Positions 15,108 to 22,746 of a stretch of 32,483 nucleotides of DNA are shown here, piece by piece; positions within the stretch are counted from its first letter, which is position 1, and every line of letters starts with the position of its first letter. Source of the DNA: JBCBWG01 sp039186015 (lineage in GTDB: Bacteria > Pseudomonadota > Alphaproteobacteria > Rhizobiales > Hyphomicrobiaceae); NCBI GenBank assembly GCA_039186015.1, contig JBCDAH010000047.1, forward strand, positions 1-32,483, in the 5' to 3' direction. The notes under the pieces are model-generated. The model did no database searches, was not told where the DNA came from, and saw only the letters and a program-made list of their open reading frames with translations. The position numbers were made by a program, and so were the translations under genes.

Positions 15108-16523
15108 GTGCGGCAGTTCAAGTCTCTCAAAAAAAGTTTTGGCGACCTGGAGTCCGGGGCAACTGCGCGGCTGATTGCATCGATGGCGGATCTCGCCCTG
15201 ATTGTCGAGGCGGATGGCTCGATCCGAGACGTGTCGTTCTCGAACGACGAATTTGAGCGGTACGGTTGCGCGGACTGGGTCGGCAAGCGTTGGCAAGACG
15301 TGGTTACTGTGGAAAGCGAGCCGAAGGTCGACGCGATGCTCTCGAGCGCCAGGACCAAGGCCGACAAAGAGTGGCGCCAGATCAATCACCCCATGTCCGA
15401 CGACCAGGATTTGCCGATCCGCTACAAGGTTATCCGGATCAAGAACGACAAACCTCTGATTGCAATTGGGCGCGATATGCTCGCAGTCGCTGTGCAACAG
15501 CAAAAGCTCGTTGCGGCGCAGGCCCAGATTGATCGCGAGTATGCGCGGAGTATTCAGACCGAGACGCGCTATCAGGCCCTGTTCCGCTTCTCGTCCGAAG
15601 CTGTCCTGATCCTGAATGCGTCCAATCTTGAGGTTCTTGACGCCAACCAGGCGTGCGTGAACTTGTTTGCCAATGGCTCGCGGCAGTTGGTTGGCCGCCG
15701 GTTTGGCGAGTTGCTGGCTGATGACAGCCATGCCCTGCTCGACGCCCTTCTTGCGCAGGCGCGCACCGAATTGCGAACACCGCCTGCGGAACTCCAATTC
15801 GCGCGAAACGACCGACCGTTTCGCGTGCACATCGGTGTGTTTCGCGACCGCCAACGTTTGAACTATCTAGTTCGTTTGGCAGATCCATTGGCGGTCCCAA
15901 CGACGGAGCAGGAACGTGAGAGCTTTGCGCGCCGCGACAGCTTGATTGAGGCTCTGCCTGACGGGTTCGTCGTTTTGGACTCCGAGCAGCGTGTCGTTTC
16001 GGCCAATGCGGCCTTCCTCGACATGGCACAACTGGCGACAGCGGAGCAGTGCATCGGTCAACCGATCCGGCAGTGGCTGGGTCGCTCCGGAATCGATGCG
16101 GACATATTGTTCGCGAACCTGCATGAGAACGAAGCGATCTCGCGATACAAAATGGTTCTGCGAGGCGCATACGACGGTGAAGCTGAAGTTGAGCTGTCCG
16201 GTGTTGTCACTCTGGACGGAGAAGCTGCTTGTTATGGGCTCATCGTGCGGCGGGAGCAGGCACCTGAAATCAACGGCTTGCGGATGCTGCCAGCCGGTCA
16301 GAATGTTGAGCAACTCCGCGGGCTGGTCGGTCGGACACCGTTGCGCGAACTTGTGCGACAAACCACAGATGTCGTGGAGCGTATGTGCATCGAGGCTGCT
16401 CTGGAGCTGACCGGCGACAATCGCGCCTCGGCGGCGGAAATGCTCGGATTGAGCCGTCAAAGCCTGTATCACAAACTCAGGCGGCACCATCTGGGTGGGC
16501 ACTCGGACGAGGATTTGAGCTAG
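15108..16523 (+). CDS. ppsR: PpsR/CrtJ, redox-responsive repressor of photosynthesis genes
   Basis: Transcriptional repressor that binds TGT-N12-ACA and turns off bch, crt and antenna genes under oxygen. The 471-residue product has an N-terminal domain (1-130) with FKSLKKSFGDLESG and SDLALIVEADGSIRD-like sequence. Two PAS domains follow, at about 150-250 (ALFRFSSEAVLILN) and 275-385 (LIEALPDGFVVLDSE), and a Fis-type helix-turn-helix at about 425-465 (ASAAEMLGLSRQSLYHKL). Cys427, just before the helix-turn-helix, matches the place of the redox-active Cys of R. capsulatus CrtJ and R. sphaeroides PpsR. GTG 15108 is the only start after an upstream in-frame TAA that keeps the conserved N-terminus. 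The ribosome site is weak. Boxes for this protein are seen before bchF, bchG and between dxs and bchI. Confidence 0.93.
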   Translation: MRQFKSLKKSFGDLESGATARLIASMADLALIVEADGSIRDVSFSNDEFERYGCADWVGKRWQDVVTVESEPKVDAMLSSARTKADKEWRQINHPMSDDQDLPIRYKVIRIKNDKPLIAIGRDMLAVAVQQQKLVAAQAQIDREYARSIQTETRYQALFRFSSEAVLILNASNLEVLDANQACVNLFANGSRQLVGRRFGELLADDSHALLDALLAQARTELRTPPAELQFARNDRPFRVHIGVFRDRQRLNYLVRLADPLAVPTTEQERESFARRDSLIEALPDGFVVLDSEQRVVSANAAFLDMAQLATAEQCIGQPIRQWLGRSGIDADILFANLHENEAISRYKMVLRGAYDGEAEVELSGVVTLDGEAACYGLIVRREQAPEINGLRMLPAGQNVEQLRGLVGRTPLRELVRQTTDVVERMCIEAALELTGDNRASAAEMLGLSRQSLYHKLRRHHLGGHSDEDLS

Positions 16524-16597
16524 CCCAGCCCGCGCATCGATAGAAGCGCTTAGTAACCTTCAAGTCACACCCATCTGACGTGCTCGCGACACCGGTA

Positions 16598-16615
16598 TGT
16601 CATGACGACGGGACG
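16598..16615. promoter_or_regulatory. Distal PpsR-like box upstream of bchG
   Basis: TGTCATGACGACGGGACG fits TGTC-N10-GAC with G in place of the last A. It starts 66 nt before the start of the proximal bchG box. PpsR family proteins are known to bind pairs of sites cooperatively, so this could be the second site, but the match alone is modest. Confidence 0.4.
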
Positions 16616-16663
16616 TCAACTCTGCGCGACCCGCTTGGCTTCGTGACGTCATGCGACACCGAG

Positions 16664-16681
16664 TGTCAAATTTAGTTGACG
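16664..16681. promoter_or_regulatory. Proximal PpsR-like box at the bchG promoter
   Basis: TGTCAAATTTAGTTGACG is TGTC-N10-GAC with one mismatch at the last position. Its end forms TTGACG (16676-16681), a likely -35 for a rightward promoter with an A/T-rich -10-like region (TATTTA/TTTATT) around 16696-16703. Just upstream is the small dyad GACAC-CGA-GTGTC (16654-16666), which overlaps the box. The surrounding 263-nt gap between ppsR and bchG holds no gene. Confidence 0.6.
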
Positions 16682-16786
16682 CTGTTGTTTGTCACTATTT
16701 ATTGTCGAGTGCGGCTTCGAGTTTCCTTATCTCGTCGCCCGTGGACAGTCCTTCGCTGCACGTCATCCATCTATCGGGAGCAGCAC

Positions 16787-17695
16787 ATGGCGCGAACGGC
16801 CGCATCAGACGTCGCTGCCACCTATCCAAGCCCTGCCGCGTGTTTGCAGCTCCTGAAGCCGATCACCTGGTTCGCGCCGATGTGGGCCTACGGATGCGGT
16901 GTAATTTCGTCCGGCGTTCCTGTTGTCGATCGCCTTCCTGAAATCGTTGCGGGTATCTTGCTTGCCGGGCCGCTTGTATGCGGGACGAGCCAGGCAGTGA
17001 ACGACTGGTATGACCGGCACGTGGATGCGATCAACGAGCCGGATCGACCGATCCCGTCCGGGCGCATTCCAGGCCAATGGGGGCTCTGGATTGCTATTGG
17101 ATTGACCGTGTTCTCGGCTGCCTTTGCGGCGACGCTTGGGCTTTGGGCTTTCATTGCGGCGCTGATCGGTCTTGCGCTGGCGTGGGCCTACTCCGCCCCG
17201 CCGTTCCGATTGAAGAACAACGGCTGGTATGGCAACGCGGCGGTTGCGGCCTGTTATGAGGGCCTGCCGTGGTTCACGGGTGCGGCGATCATGATGAGCG
17301 CGCGCCCGGATGCGCTGATCATTGTTATCGCCGTGCTCTACAGTGCCGGTGCCTATGGCATCATGATCCTCAACGACTTCAAGGCGATTGACGGTGACCG
17401 TCAGCTTGGTGTCCGGACGATTCCCGTTCAGATCGGCGCCGCAGCGGCCGCGCGTCTGTCGTGTCTGATCATTGCCGCGCCGCAAGTCGCCGTGATCGGT
17501 GTCCTCGCCGTCTATGGTCGGGTGGGTTACGGCGCGATCGTCGCTGCTTTGCTTCTCGTGCAGCTGTTTCTGATGCGTGCGCTGTTGGATGATCCGCGCG
17601 GTCGCGCGCCTTGGTTCAACGCGACCGGAACGACACTCTACGTGCTTGGCATGCTGGCAACGGCAATCGCGATCTCAGATCTTGGAGACATGTGA
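16787..17695 (+). CDS. bchG: Bacteriochlorophyll synthase BchG
   Basis: UbiA-type prenyltransferase that esterifies bacteriochlorophyllide a with geranylgeranyl diphosphate, the last step before tail reduction by BchP. The 302-residue membrane protein has the two Asp-rich motifs of the superfamily: NDWYDRHVDAIN with DRPIPSG (about 74-92) and NDFKAIDGDRQLG (about 197-210). About 8-9 membrane segments are seen. ATG 16787 has GGGAG about 9 nt before it and gives the family-like start. A longer frame from 16676 would run through the promoter region. The stop TGA shares one base with the bch2 start (TGATG). Confidence 0.95.
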   Translation: MARTAASDVAATYPSPAACLQLLKPITWFAPMWAYGCGVISSGVPVVDRLPEIVAGILLAGPLVCGTSQAVNDWYDRHVDAINEPDRPIPSGRIPGQWGLWIAIGLTVFSAAFAATLGLWAFIAALIGLALAWAYSAPPFRLKNNGWYGNAAVAACYEGLPWFTGAAIMMSARPDALIIVIAVLYSAGAYGIMILNDFKAIDGDRQLGVRTIPVQIGAAAAARLSCLIIAAPQVAVIGVLAVYGRVGYGAIVAALLLVQLFLMRALLDDPRGRAPWFNATGTTLYVLGMLATAIAISDLGDM

Positions 17696-19041
17696 TGCGG
17701 GATATTGGCTGGCTCGGTATCGTGCGCCTTGGCCTAATTCAGACGGCGCTGGGCGCGATTGTCGTTCTGACAACGTCGACGCTCAACCGCATCATGGTGG
17801 TTGAATTGGCGCTGCCAGCGGTTCTACCAGGTGCGCTCGTCGGTTTTCACTACGCCGTCCAAATGCTGCGTCCGCGTTGGGGATATGGATCCGACCGGGG
17901 CGGTCGCCATACGCCGTGGATTATCGGCGGCATTGCGACGCTGGCCCTCGGCGGCTTTCTGGCAGCATTGGCTACGGCCTGGATGGCATCGAGCCTCACG
18001 GCGGGATTGGCGCTAGCGGTCTTCGCCTTTCTCCTGATCGGTATCGGTGTTGGTGCGGCAGGTACAAACTTGCTCGTCCTGTTGTCCAAGCGGGTGCCGA
18101 AGGCGCGTTTGCCGGCTGCGGCAACGATTGTCTGGGTGATGATGATCGTCGGGTTCATCATCACGGCCGGAACGGCCGGCCACTTCCTGGATCCGTACTC
18201 GTCGGAGCGGCTCCTCGCCGTAACGGGATCGGTTTCGATTATTGCGGTCGTGTTGGCCTGCCTTGCCATCTGGCGCATCGAAGGAGAGCCCCAACAGGCG
18301 ACGGAGCAGTCGGCGCCGGTCAACTTCAGAAAGGCGCTCGGCGAAGTCTGGTCGGAGCCTGATGCACGGCACTTTACCATCTTTGTGTTTGTTTCCATGC
18401 TGGCGTACAGCGCGCAGGATCTCATCCTTGAACCCTTCGCTGGTGTCGGTTTTGGAATGACACCAGGCGAGTCGACCAAGCTTGCGGGCTTGCAGCACAC
18501 CGGAGTCTTGGTCGGTATGATCGCGGTCGCGGTCATCGCGACACGCCTGAGTGGACACTGGCTGGGGTCGCTCCGGCTGTGGACGGTTATCGGTTGCGTT
18601 GCCTCCGGCGGCGCTCTGTTTACGCTGGCGCTTGGGGGATTGTTTGCGCCGCACTGGCCGCTCAAGGCGTCCGTCGTTGCGCTCGGTTTTGCAAATGGCG
18701 CGTTTGCCGTTGCCGCGATCGGTTCGATGATGGCGCTTGCGGGGCGCGGAAAGGCCAGGCGGGAAGGCACCCGCATGGGGCTGTGGGGCGCCGCGCAGGC
18801 GATCGCGTTCGGTTCCGGCGGCTTCATCGGCGCATTGGGTGTCGACGTCGTGAGGGCGCTCACGGGCACGCCTATTCTCGCGTACGTCGTCATCTTCGCG
18901 TGTGAAGGGCTTGTCTTCCTGCTTGCGGGTTGGCTGGCCTACCGTATCGGGCAGCAGCAAGCCGCCCGCCAAGAGCTGTCAAATGCGCCGAGCCTACTCG
19001 CAATCGGCGAAAACCTGGTTTCAAGTGAGGGGAAAGCATAA
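17695..19041 (+). CDS. bch2: Bch2 (orf428-type) BCD-family MFS protein
   Basis: Second member of the LhaA/PucC/Bch2 family in the window. It sits between bchG and bchP as in other purple bacteria, where the gene is known as orf428 or bch2. The role is not firmly established but presumably concerns handling or delivery of bacteriochlorophyll at the membrane. The 448-residue product has about 12 membrane segments and family motifs: TTSTLNRIMVVELALPA in the first helix region, GYGSDRGGRHTPWIIGG, DLILEPFAGVGFGMTP and MGLWGAAQAIAFG. ATG 17695 overlaps the bchG stop by one base, so translation is likely coupled. Three nucleotides separate it from bchP. Confidence 0.9.
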   Translation: MRDIGWLGIVRLGLIQTALGAIVVLTTSTLNRIMVVELALPAVLPGALVGFHYAVQMLRPRWGYGSDRGGRHTPWIIGGIATLALGGFLAALATAWMASSLTAGLALAVFAFLLIGIGVGAAGTNLLVLLSKRVPKARLPAAATIVWVMMIVGFIITAGTAGHFLDPYSSERLLAVTGSVSIIAVVLACLAIWRIEGEPQQATEQSAPVNFRKALGEVWSEPDARHFTIFVFVSMLAYSAQDLILEPFAGVGFGMTPGESTKLAGLQHTGVLVGMIAVAVIATRLSGHWLGSLRLWTVIGCVASGGALFTLALGGLFAPHWPLKASVVALGFANGAFAVAAIGSMMALAGRGKARREGTRMGLWGAAQAIAFGSGGFIGALGVDVVRALTGTPILAYVVIFACEGLVFLLAGWLAYRIGQQQAARQELSNAPSLLAIGENLVSSEGKA

Positions 19042-19043
19042 CG

Positions 19044-20246
19044 ATGCCGAGCCCAACGAAACGTGTGTATGACACCGTTGTTGTCGGTGGCGGACCTGCT
19101 GGTGCGACAGCGGCAGCGGTTCTGGCCAGAGCCGGCCGCGATGTGTTGTTGCTGGACAAGGCCGGACGAATCAAACCTTGCGGTGGTGCGATTCCGCCGC
19201 GACTGATCCGCGACTTCGACGTTCCCGATCACCTGATCGTTGCGCGAGCGCGGTCTGCACGGATGATCTCGCCAGCCGATGAAAGAGTCGATATGCCGAT
19301 CGAAGGCGGGTTTGTCGGCATGGTCGATCGCGAAGACTTCGACGCGTGGTTGCGCAGTCGTGCAGAGCAATGCGGCGCATCACGCGCAACCGGCACGTTC
19401 GTCGACTTCGCGCGCGATCGAAATGGTGTTGCGACGCTGACGTACGAAGAGAAAGCGACAGGTGAGCGCCGTGAAGTTCAAGCGCGGACCGTGATCGGGG
19501 CTGACGGCGCCAATTCGCGGATTGCGCAACATGCCATGCCTGAGATGAAACGGCCGCCGTTTGTTTTTGCCTATCACGAGATCATCAAGTCACCGGAGAT
19601 CGGGGCGACCGATTTTGACCCCACCCGGTGTGAGATCTTCTATCAAGGCCGATTGTCGCCAGACTTTTATGCCTGGGTTTTCCCTCACGGCGACAAGACA
19701 AGCGTCGGTGTCGGCAGCGCTCAGAAGGGCTTCTCTTTGCGGAACGCAACAGCCGCGACACGCGAAGCGTCCGGCCTGTCTCAGGCTGCAACGATCCGCA
19801 GGGAAGGGGCGCCGATCCCGATGCGGCCTCTCAGGCGTTGGGACAACCGACGTGATGTTGTGCTTGCCGGCGATGCCGCCGGCGTTGTGGCGCCGGCTTC
19901 TGGCGAGGGCATCTATTACGCGATGCTGAGTGGGGAGTTTGTGGCCGAGGCCGTAGACGGGTATCTGGCAACCGGCAAGGCGAAAGTGCTGACGACGGCA
20001 CGCAAACGCTTCATGAAAGCGCACGGCCGGGTTTTCTGGGTTCTCGGACTGCTTCAATATTTCTGGTACTGCAACGACAAGCGCCGCGAGCAGTTCGTGA
20101 GCCTGTGTCGGGATCCGGATGTGCAACGGCTGACCTGGCAGGCCTACATGAACAAGGAGCTTGTTCGCCAAGATCCCATGGCCCACTTGCGGGTGTTCAA
20201 GAAGGATCTGGCGCACCTTTTTGGTATGGCGGTTCCGCATAAGTGA
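19044..20246 (+). CDS. bchP: Geranylgeranyl bacteriochlorophyll reductase BchP
   Basis: FAD-dependent reductase that hydrogenates three double bonds of the geranylgeranyl tail to give phytyl bacteriochlorophyll a. The 400-residue product has an N-terminal dinucleotide-binding motif VVVGGGPAGATAA (about 12-24), the family block RIKPCGGAIPPRLI, and a second FAD motif GDAAGVVAPASGEGIYYAM near residue 275. Its C-terminal part includes FWVLGLLQYFWY. Length fits the family (about 390-400). It begins 3 nt after bch2 and follows bchG in the same operon, in keeping with successive steps. No sign of damage. Confidence 0.95.
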   Translation: MPSPTKRVYDTVVVGGGPAGATAAAVLARAGRDVLLLDKAGRIKPCGGAIPPRLIRDFDVPDHLIVARARSARMISPADERVDMPIEGGFVGMVDREDFDAWLRSRAEQCGASRATGTFVDFARDRNGVATLTYEEKATGERREVQARTVIGADGANSRIAQHAMPEMKRPPFVFAYHEIIKSPEIGATDFDPTRCEIFYQGRLSPDFYAWVFPHGDKTSVGVGSAQKGFSLRNATAATREASGLSQAATIRREGAPIPMRPLRRWDNRRDVVLAGDAAGVVAPASGEGIYYAMLSGEFVAEAVDGYLATGKAKVLTTARKRFMKAHGRVFWVLGLLQYFWYCNDKRREQFVSLCRDPDVQRLTWQAYMNKELVRQDPMAHLRVFKKDLAHLFGMAVPHK

Positions 20247-20267
20247 AATGAGCGTGAAGCTGAGGCC

Positions 20268-20543
20268 ATGGAAGATTTGATCCGATCCGGCCGTGTGGCG
20301 GATCTTATTCTGGCGCTGCTCGGTCTTGAGTTTCTACTGATCTTGCTATGGAGACAGCTGCGCGGGCAGCGCCTCGCCGTTATGCAGCTGTGGCCGTTTT
20401 TCGCTTCGGGGGCGTGCCTCGTCTGCGCGTTCCGTTCTGGCGTCCAACAAGACGACTGGCAGTGGACGGCCATGTGGTTCGCGGCCGCGTTTGTGGTTCA
20501 CCTCATTGATCTGAAGCAACGTTGGCCGGCTGCGAATAGATAG
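20268..20543 (+). CDS. Small membrane protein after bchP, function unknown
   Basis: A 91-residue protein with three hydrophobic segments (about 10-28, 38-56, 66-82), rich in Trp, with short charged loops. ATG 20268 follows bchP by 21 nt and has GAGG just upstream, so it is probably cotranscribed with bchG-bch2-bchP. It does not look like TspO (no matching Trp-rich five-helix pattern and too short) nor like an isopentenyl diphosphate isomerase, both of which can be found near bchP elsewhere. It may be a small assembly or stability factor, but nothing in the sequence fixes a function. It ends 16 nt before the stop of the convergent dxs. Confidence 0.7.
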   Translation: MEDLIRSGRVADLILALLGLEFLLILLWRQLRGQRLAVMQLWPFFASGACLVCAFRSGVQQDDWQWTAMWFAAAFVVHLIDLKQRWPAANR

Positions 20544-20559
20544 CAGCTACGACGCCGAA

Positions 20560-22518
20560 CTACTCAGCGGCGACCTGGGCGACACGGGGGTTGTCCGGAT
20601 CTGCGCGCCAGCATGCCAAGATGCGCGCCGTGATGGCTGCCGCATCCAATCTCGCAGCCGTGGCTTGTGCGGATTGGCTGTCGTGCTGAATGAACCGGTC
20701 CGGCAGGTGAATTGGCAGGAGTTTCGGCAGACAGGTCTCTAACCGTTGGCGGGTTACGCTATCGACAACCTGGGTGGCGAAGCCGCCAATCGATCCTTCC
20801 TCAATCGTGATCAGGAGGCGATGATTCTTGGCCAGTTCGCGCACGAGAGCATCGTCGATCGGCTTGGCAAACCTCGCGTCTGCCACGGTCGCCGACAGGC
20901 CGGCTTCAGCCAGCCCGTCAGCTGCTTTCAGGGCGGAATGAAGTACGGTTCCATAGCAGAGCAAGGCAATGTCGTTGCCATGTTGCACGATGCGCCCCCG
21001 CCCGATCTCCAACGGCTCGGCCTCATCGGGAACGTCAACGTCAACGCCAACGCCCGCGCCGCGCGGGTAGCGGAATGCGGATGGGCGGTCGTCAATGGCT
21101 GCAGCGGTCTGGACCATCCGCGCGAGTTCAGCTTCGTCGCTGGCGGCCATCAAGACGAAATCAGGCAGGCATCCGAGGTAGGCGATGTCGTATGAGCCCT
21201 GGTGGGTCACGCCGTCTGCGCCGACCAGTCCGGCGCGATCAATGGCGAAACGAACGGGGAGCTTTTGTATCGCAACGTCGTGGACAACCTGGTCGTATGC
21301 CCGTTGCAGGAACGTGGAATAGATCGCGGCGAATGGCTTGAAACCCTCGCAGGCCAATCCGGCCGCAAACGTCACCGCATGCTGTTCGGCAATGCCGGCG
21401 TCAAAGCATTTGTCCGGATGTGCCTTGCCGAACTTATCGAGGCCCGTTCCAGACGGCATTGCCGCGGTAATCGCGACAACCCGGTCGTCCCTATCGGCGA
21501 TGCCGATGAGTGTTTCGGCAAACACGTTCGTATAGGTCTTGGGTCCCGCCGGTGCCTTGACCTGTTTTCCGGTTGCCTGGTCGAACTTGCCAACGGCGTG
21601 GAGCTTTTCCGGCGATGGGTCTGCCAATGAAAACCCACGGCCTTTCTCGGTGACGACATGGATAAGTGTCGGTTGTGTTTGCGTGCGCGCTAGAGACAGA
21701 GCCATGACCAATTCGTCGACGTCGTGCCCGTCAAATGGGCCGGCGTAGCGCACTGAAAGCTGGTCGAAGAGCGTCGGTTGGCCAACGAAGTTGATCAGCT
21801 CGCCCGCGCGAAGCGCACGCCGCCGGATTGCGGCACTGGGCATCTTGCGTCGCAGTTCGGACAGGTGGGTCCTGAGGGCGCCAGACGGCGGCGCAATCGA
21901 CATGTCATTGTCGTTGAGGACAACTGTCATCCGGCGGCCTTGTGCGCCGGCATTGTTCAAGGCTTCAAACGCCATCCCGCCAGACATCGCGCCATCGCCA
22001 ACAACGGCAACAACGTCGAAATCGTCGCCGGCCAGATCGCGTGCCGCCGCAAATCCCAAGCCTGATGAAATCGCGGTCGAACTATGGGCTGCGCCGAATG
22101 GATCGAATTCGCTTTCCTGCCGGCACGTGAATCCGGATGGCCCGGCCGCTTGCCGGACTGTGCGAAGTTCCGCGCGTCGCCCCGTCAGGATCTTATGCGG
22201 ATAGCATTGATGGCTGACGTCCCAGATCAGCTTGTCGCGCGGCGTATCAAACACATAGTGCAGGGCGACGGTCAGCTCGATGACACCAAGTCCCGACCCG
22301 AAATGCCCGCCCGTCGATGAGACGCTGTCAATCAGATCTGCGCGTAGTTCTCTGGACAGCTGGTCCAGTTGGTCGCGCGGGAGCTGGCGCAAGTCAGACG
22401 GCTGCGTGATCCGATCGAGCAAGGGCGTATCCGAACCTTCAGAGCGCGGCTGAGTTTCGCGCGATAGATCAGCCGTCTGAGCATATGTTGGCGCAGGTTC
22501 GGAGTACTCTTGTGTCAT
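20560..22518 (-). CDS. dxs: 1-deoxy-D-xylulose-5-phosphate synthase
   Basis: Thiamine-diphosphate enzyme that condenses pyruvate and glyceraldehyde 3-phosphate, the first step of the MEP isoprenoid pathway. It feeds the bacteriochlorophyll tail, carotenoids and quinones. The 652-residue product carries the DXS start PLLDRITQPSDLRQLP, the catalytic His region TGGHFGSGLGVIELTVALH, the thiamine motif GDGAMSGGMAFEALNNAG, and the transketolase-type central block RFAIDRAGLVGADGVTHQG. ATG 22518 has GGGAGAGG about 8 nt before it. The frame stays open far upstream to 23187, but that part is antisense to bchI and lacks family sequence. A perfect TATAAT on the minus strand at 22606-22611 may be its -10. 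The N-terminal 30 residues before PLLDR are extra and polar. Confidence 0.93.
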   Translation of the reverse strand: MTQEYSEPAPTYAQTADLSRETQPRSEGSDTPLLDRITQPSDLRQLPRDQLDQLSRELRADLIDSVSSTGGHFGSGLGVIELTVALHYVFDTPRDKLIWDVSHQCYPHKILTGRRAELRTVRQAAGPSGFTCRQESEFDPFGAAHSSTAISSGLGFAAARDLAGDDFDVVAVVGDGAMSGGMAFEALNNAGAQGRRMTVVLNDNDMSIAPPSGALRTHLSELRRKMPSAAIRRRALRAGELINFVGQPTLFDQLSVRYAGPFDGHDVDELVMALSLARTQTQPTLIHVVTEKGRGFSLADPSPEKLHAVGKFDQATGKQVKAPAGPKTYTNVFAETLIGIADRDDRVVAITAAMPSGTGLDKFGKAHPDKCFDAGIAEQHAVTFAAGLACEGFKPFAAIYSTFLQRAYDQVVHDVAIQKLPVRFAIDRAGLVGADGVTHQGSYDIAYLGCLPDFVLMAASDEAELARMVQTAAAIDDRPSAFRYPRGAGVGVDVDVPDEAEPLEIGRGRIVQHGNDIALLCYGTVLHSALKAADGLAEAGLSATVADARFAKPIDDALVRELAKNHRLLITIEEGSIGGFATQVVDSVTRQRLETCLPKLLPIHLPDRFIQHDSQSAQATAARLDAAAITARILACWRADPDNPRVAQVAAE

Positions 22519-22611
22519 TTGGTGCGCCTCTCCCGCGTGGGCTTGCTGAGCCCGACTTGTCATCTTGCGGGCATTAGAGACAGTTCTACGGTTGATGTAA
22601 ACGAGATTATA

Positions 22612-22629
22612 CGTCAATCTAAGTTGACA
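22612..22629. promoter_or_regulatory. PpsR-like box between dxs and bchI
   Basis: Read on the minus strand the sequence is TGTCAACTTAGATTGACG, that is TGTC-N10-GAC with G at the last position, the same variant as at bchG. It fills the spacer just upstream of the dxs -10 and covers a rightward TTGACA, so a bound repressor could block both genes. Confidence 0.6.
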
Positions 22630-22633
22630 CATA

Positions 22634-22653
22634 TCGATGCGGTGCCGCATCGA
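22634..22653. repeat. 20-nt palindrome in the bchI leader
   Basis: TCGATGCGG and CCGCATCGA are perfect 9-nt inverted arms around a 2-nt centre. The centre is too small for a normal RNA loop, so a DNA operator for a dimeric regulator is more likely than an RNA hairpin. It lies 4 nt after the PpsR-like box. Confidence 0.65.
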
Positions 22654-22746
22654 ATTGGGGAACGGGCGTGTCGGGCCTTGTCGACGAGCAGCCGGCCGTC
22701 TTGCGGCCTGGTCATTGTGGACGAATCCGTCGTTGAGGATGAACCC

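Larger units (their letters stand above)
22519..22746. promoter_or_regulatory. Divergent dxs / bchI control region
   Basis: This 228-nt region has no gene. Read leftward it has TATAAT (22606-22611), a consensus -10 for dxs, though the matching -35 is weak. Immediately next to it is a PpsR-like box (22612-22629), then a 20-nt dyad (22634-22653). Read rightward the box contains TTGACA (22624-22629), which could be the bchI -35, but the -10 position 17 nt further (GCATCG) is poor. Confidence 0.55.

Noticed and set aside
15084..15854. 256-codon minus-strand frame opposite ppsR
   Set aside because: It lies wholly within the well-supported ppsR gene and shows no recognisable domain.
17850..18972. 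Two long minus-strand frames opposite bch2
   Set aside because: They mirror the codon pattern of bch2, have Pro/Thr/Arg-rich translations and no family sequence.
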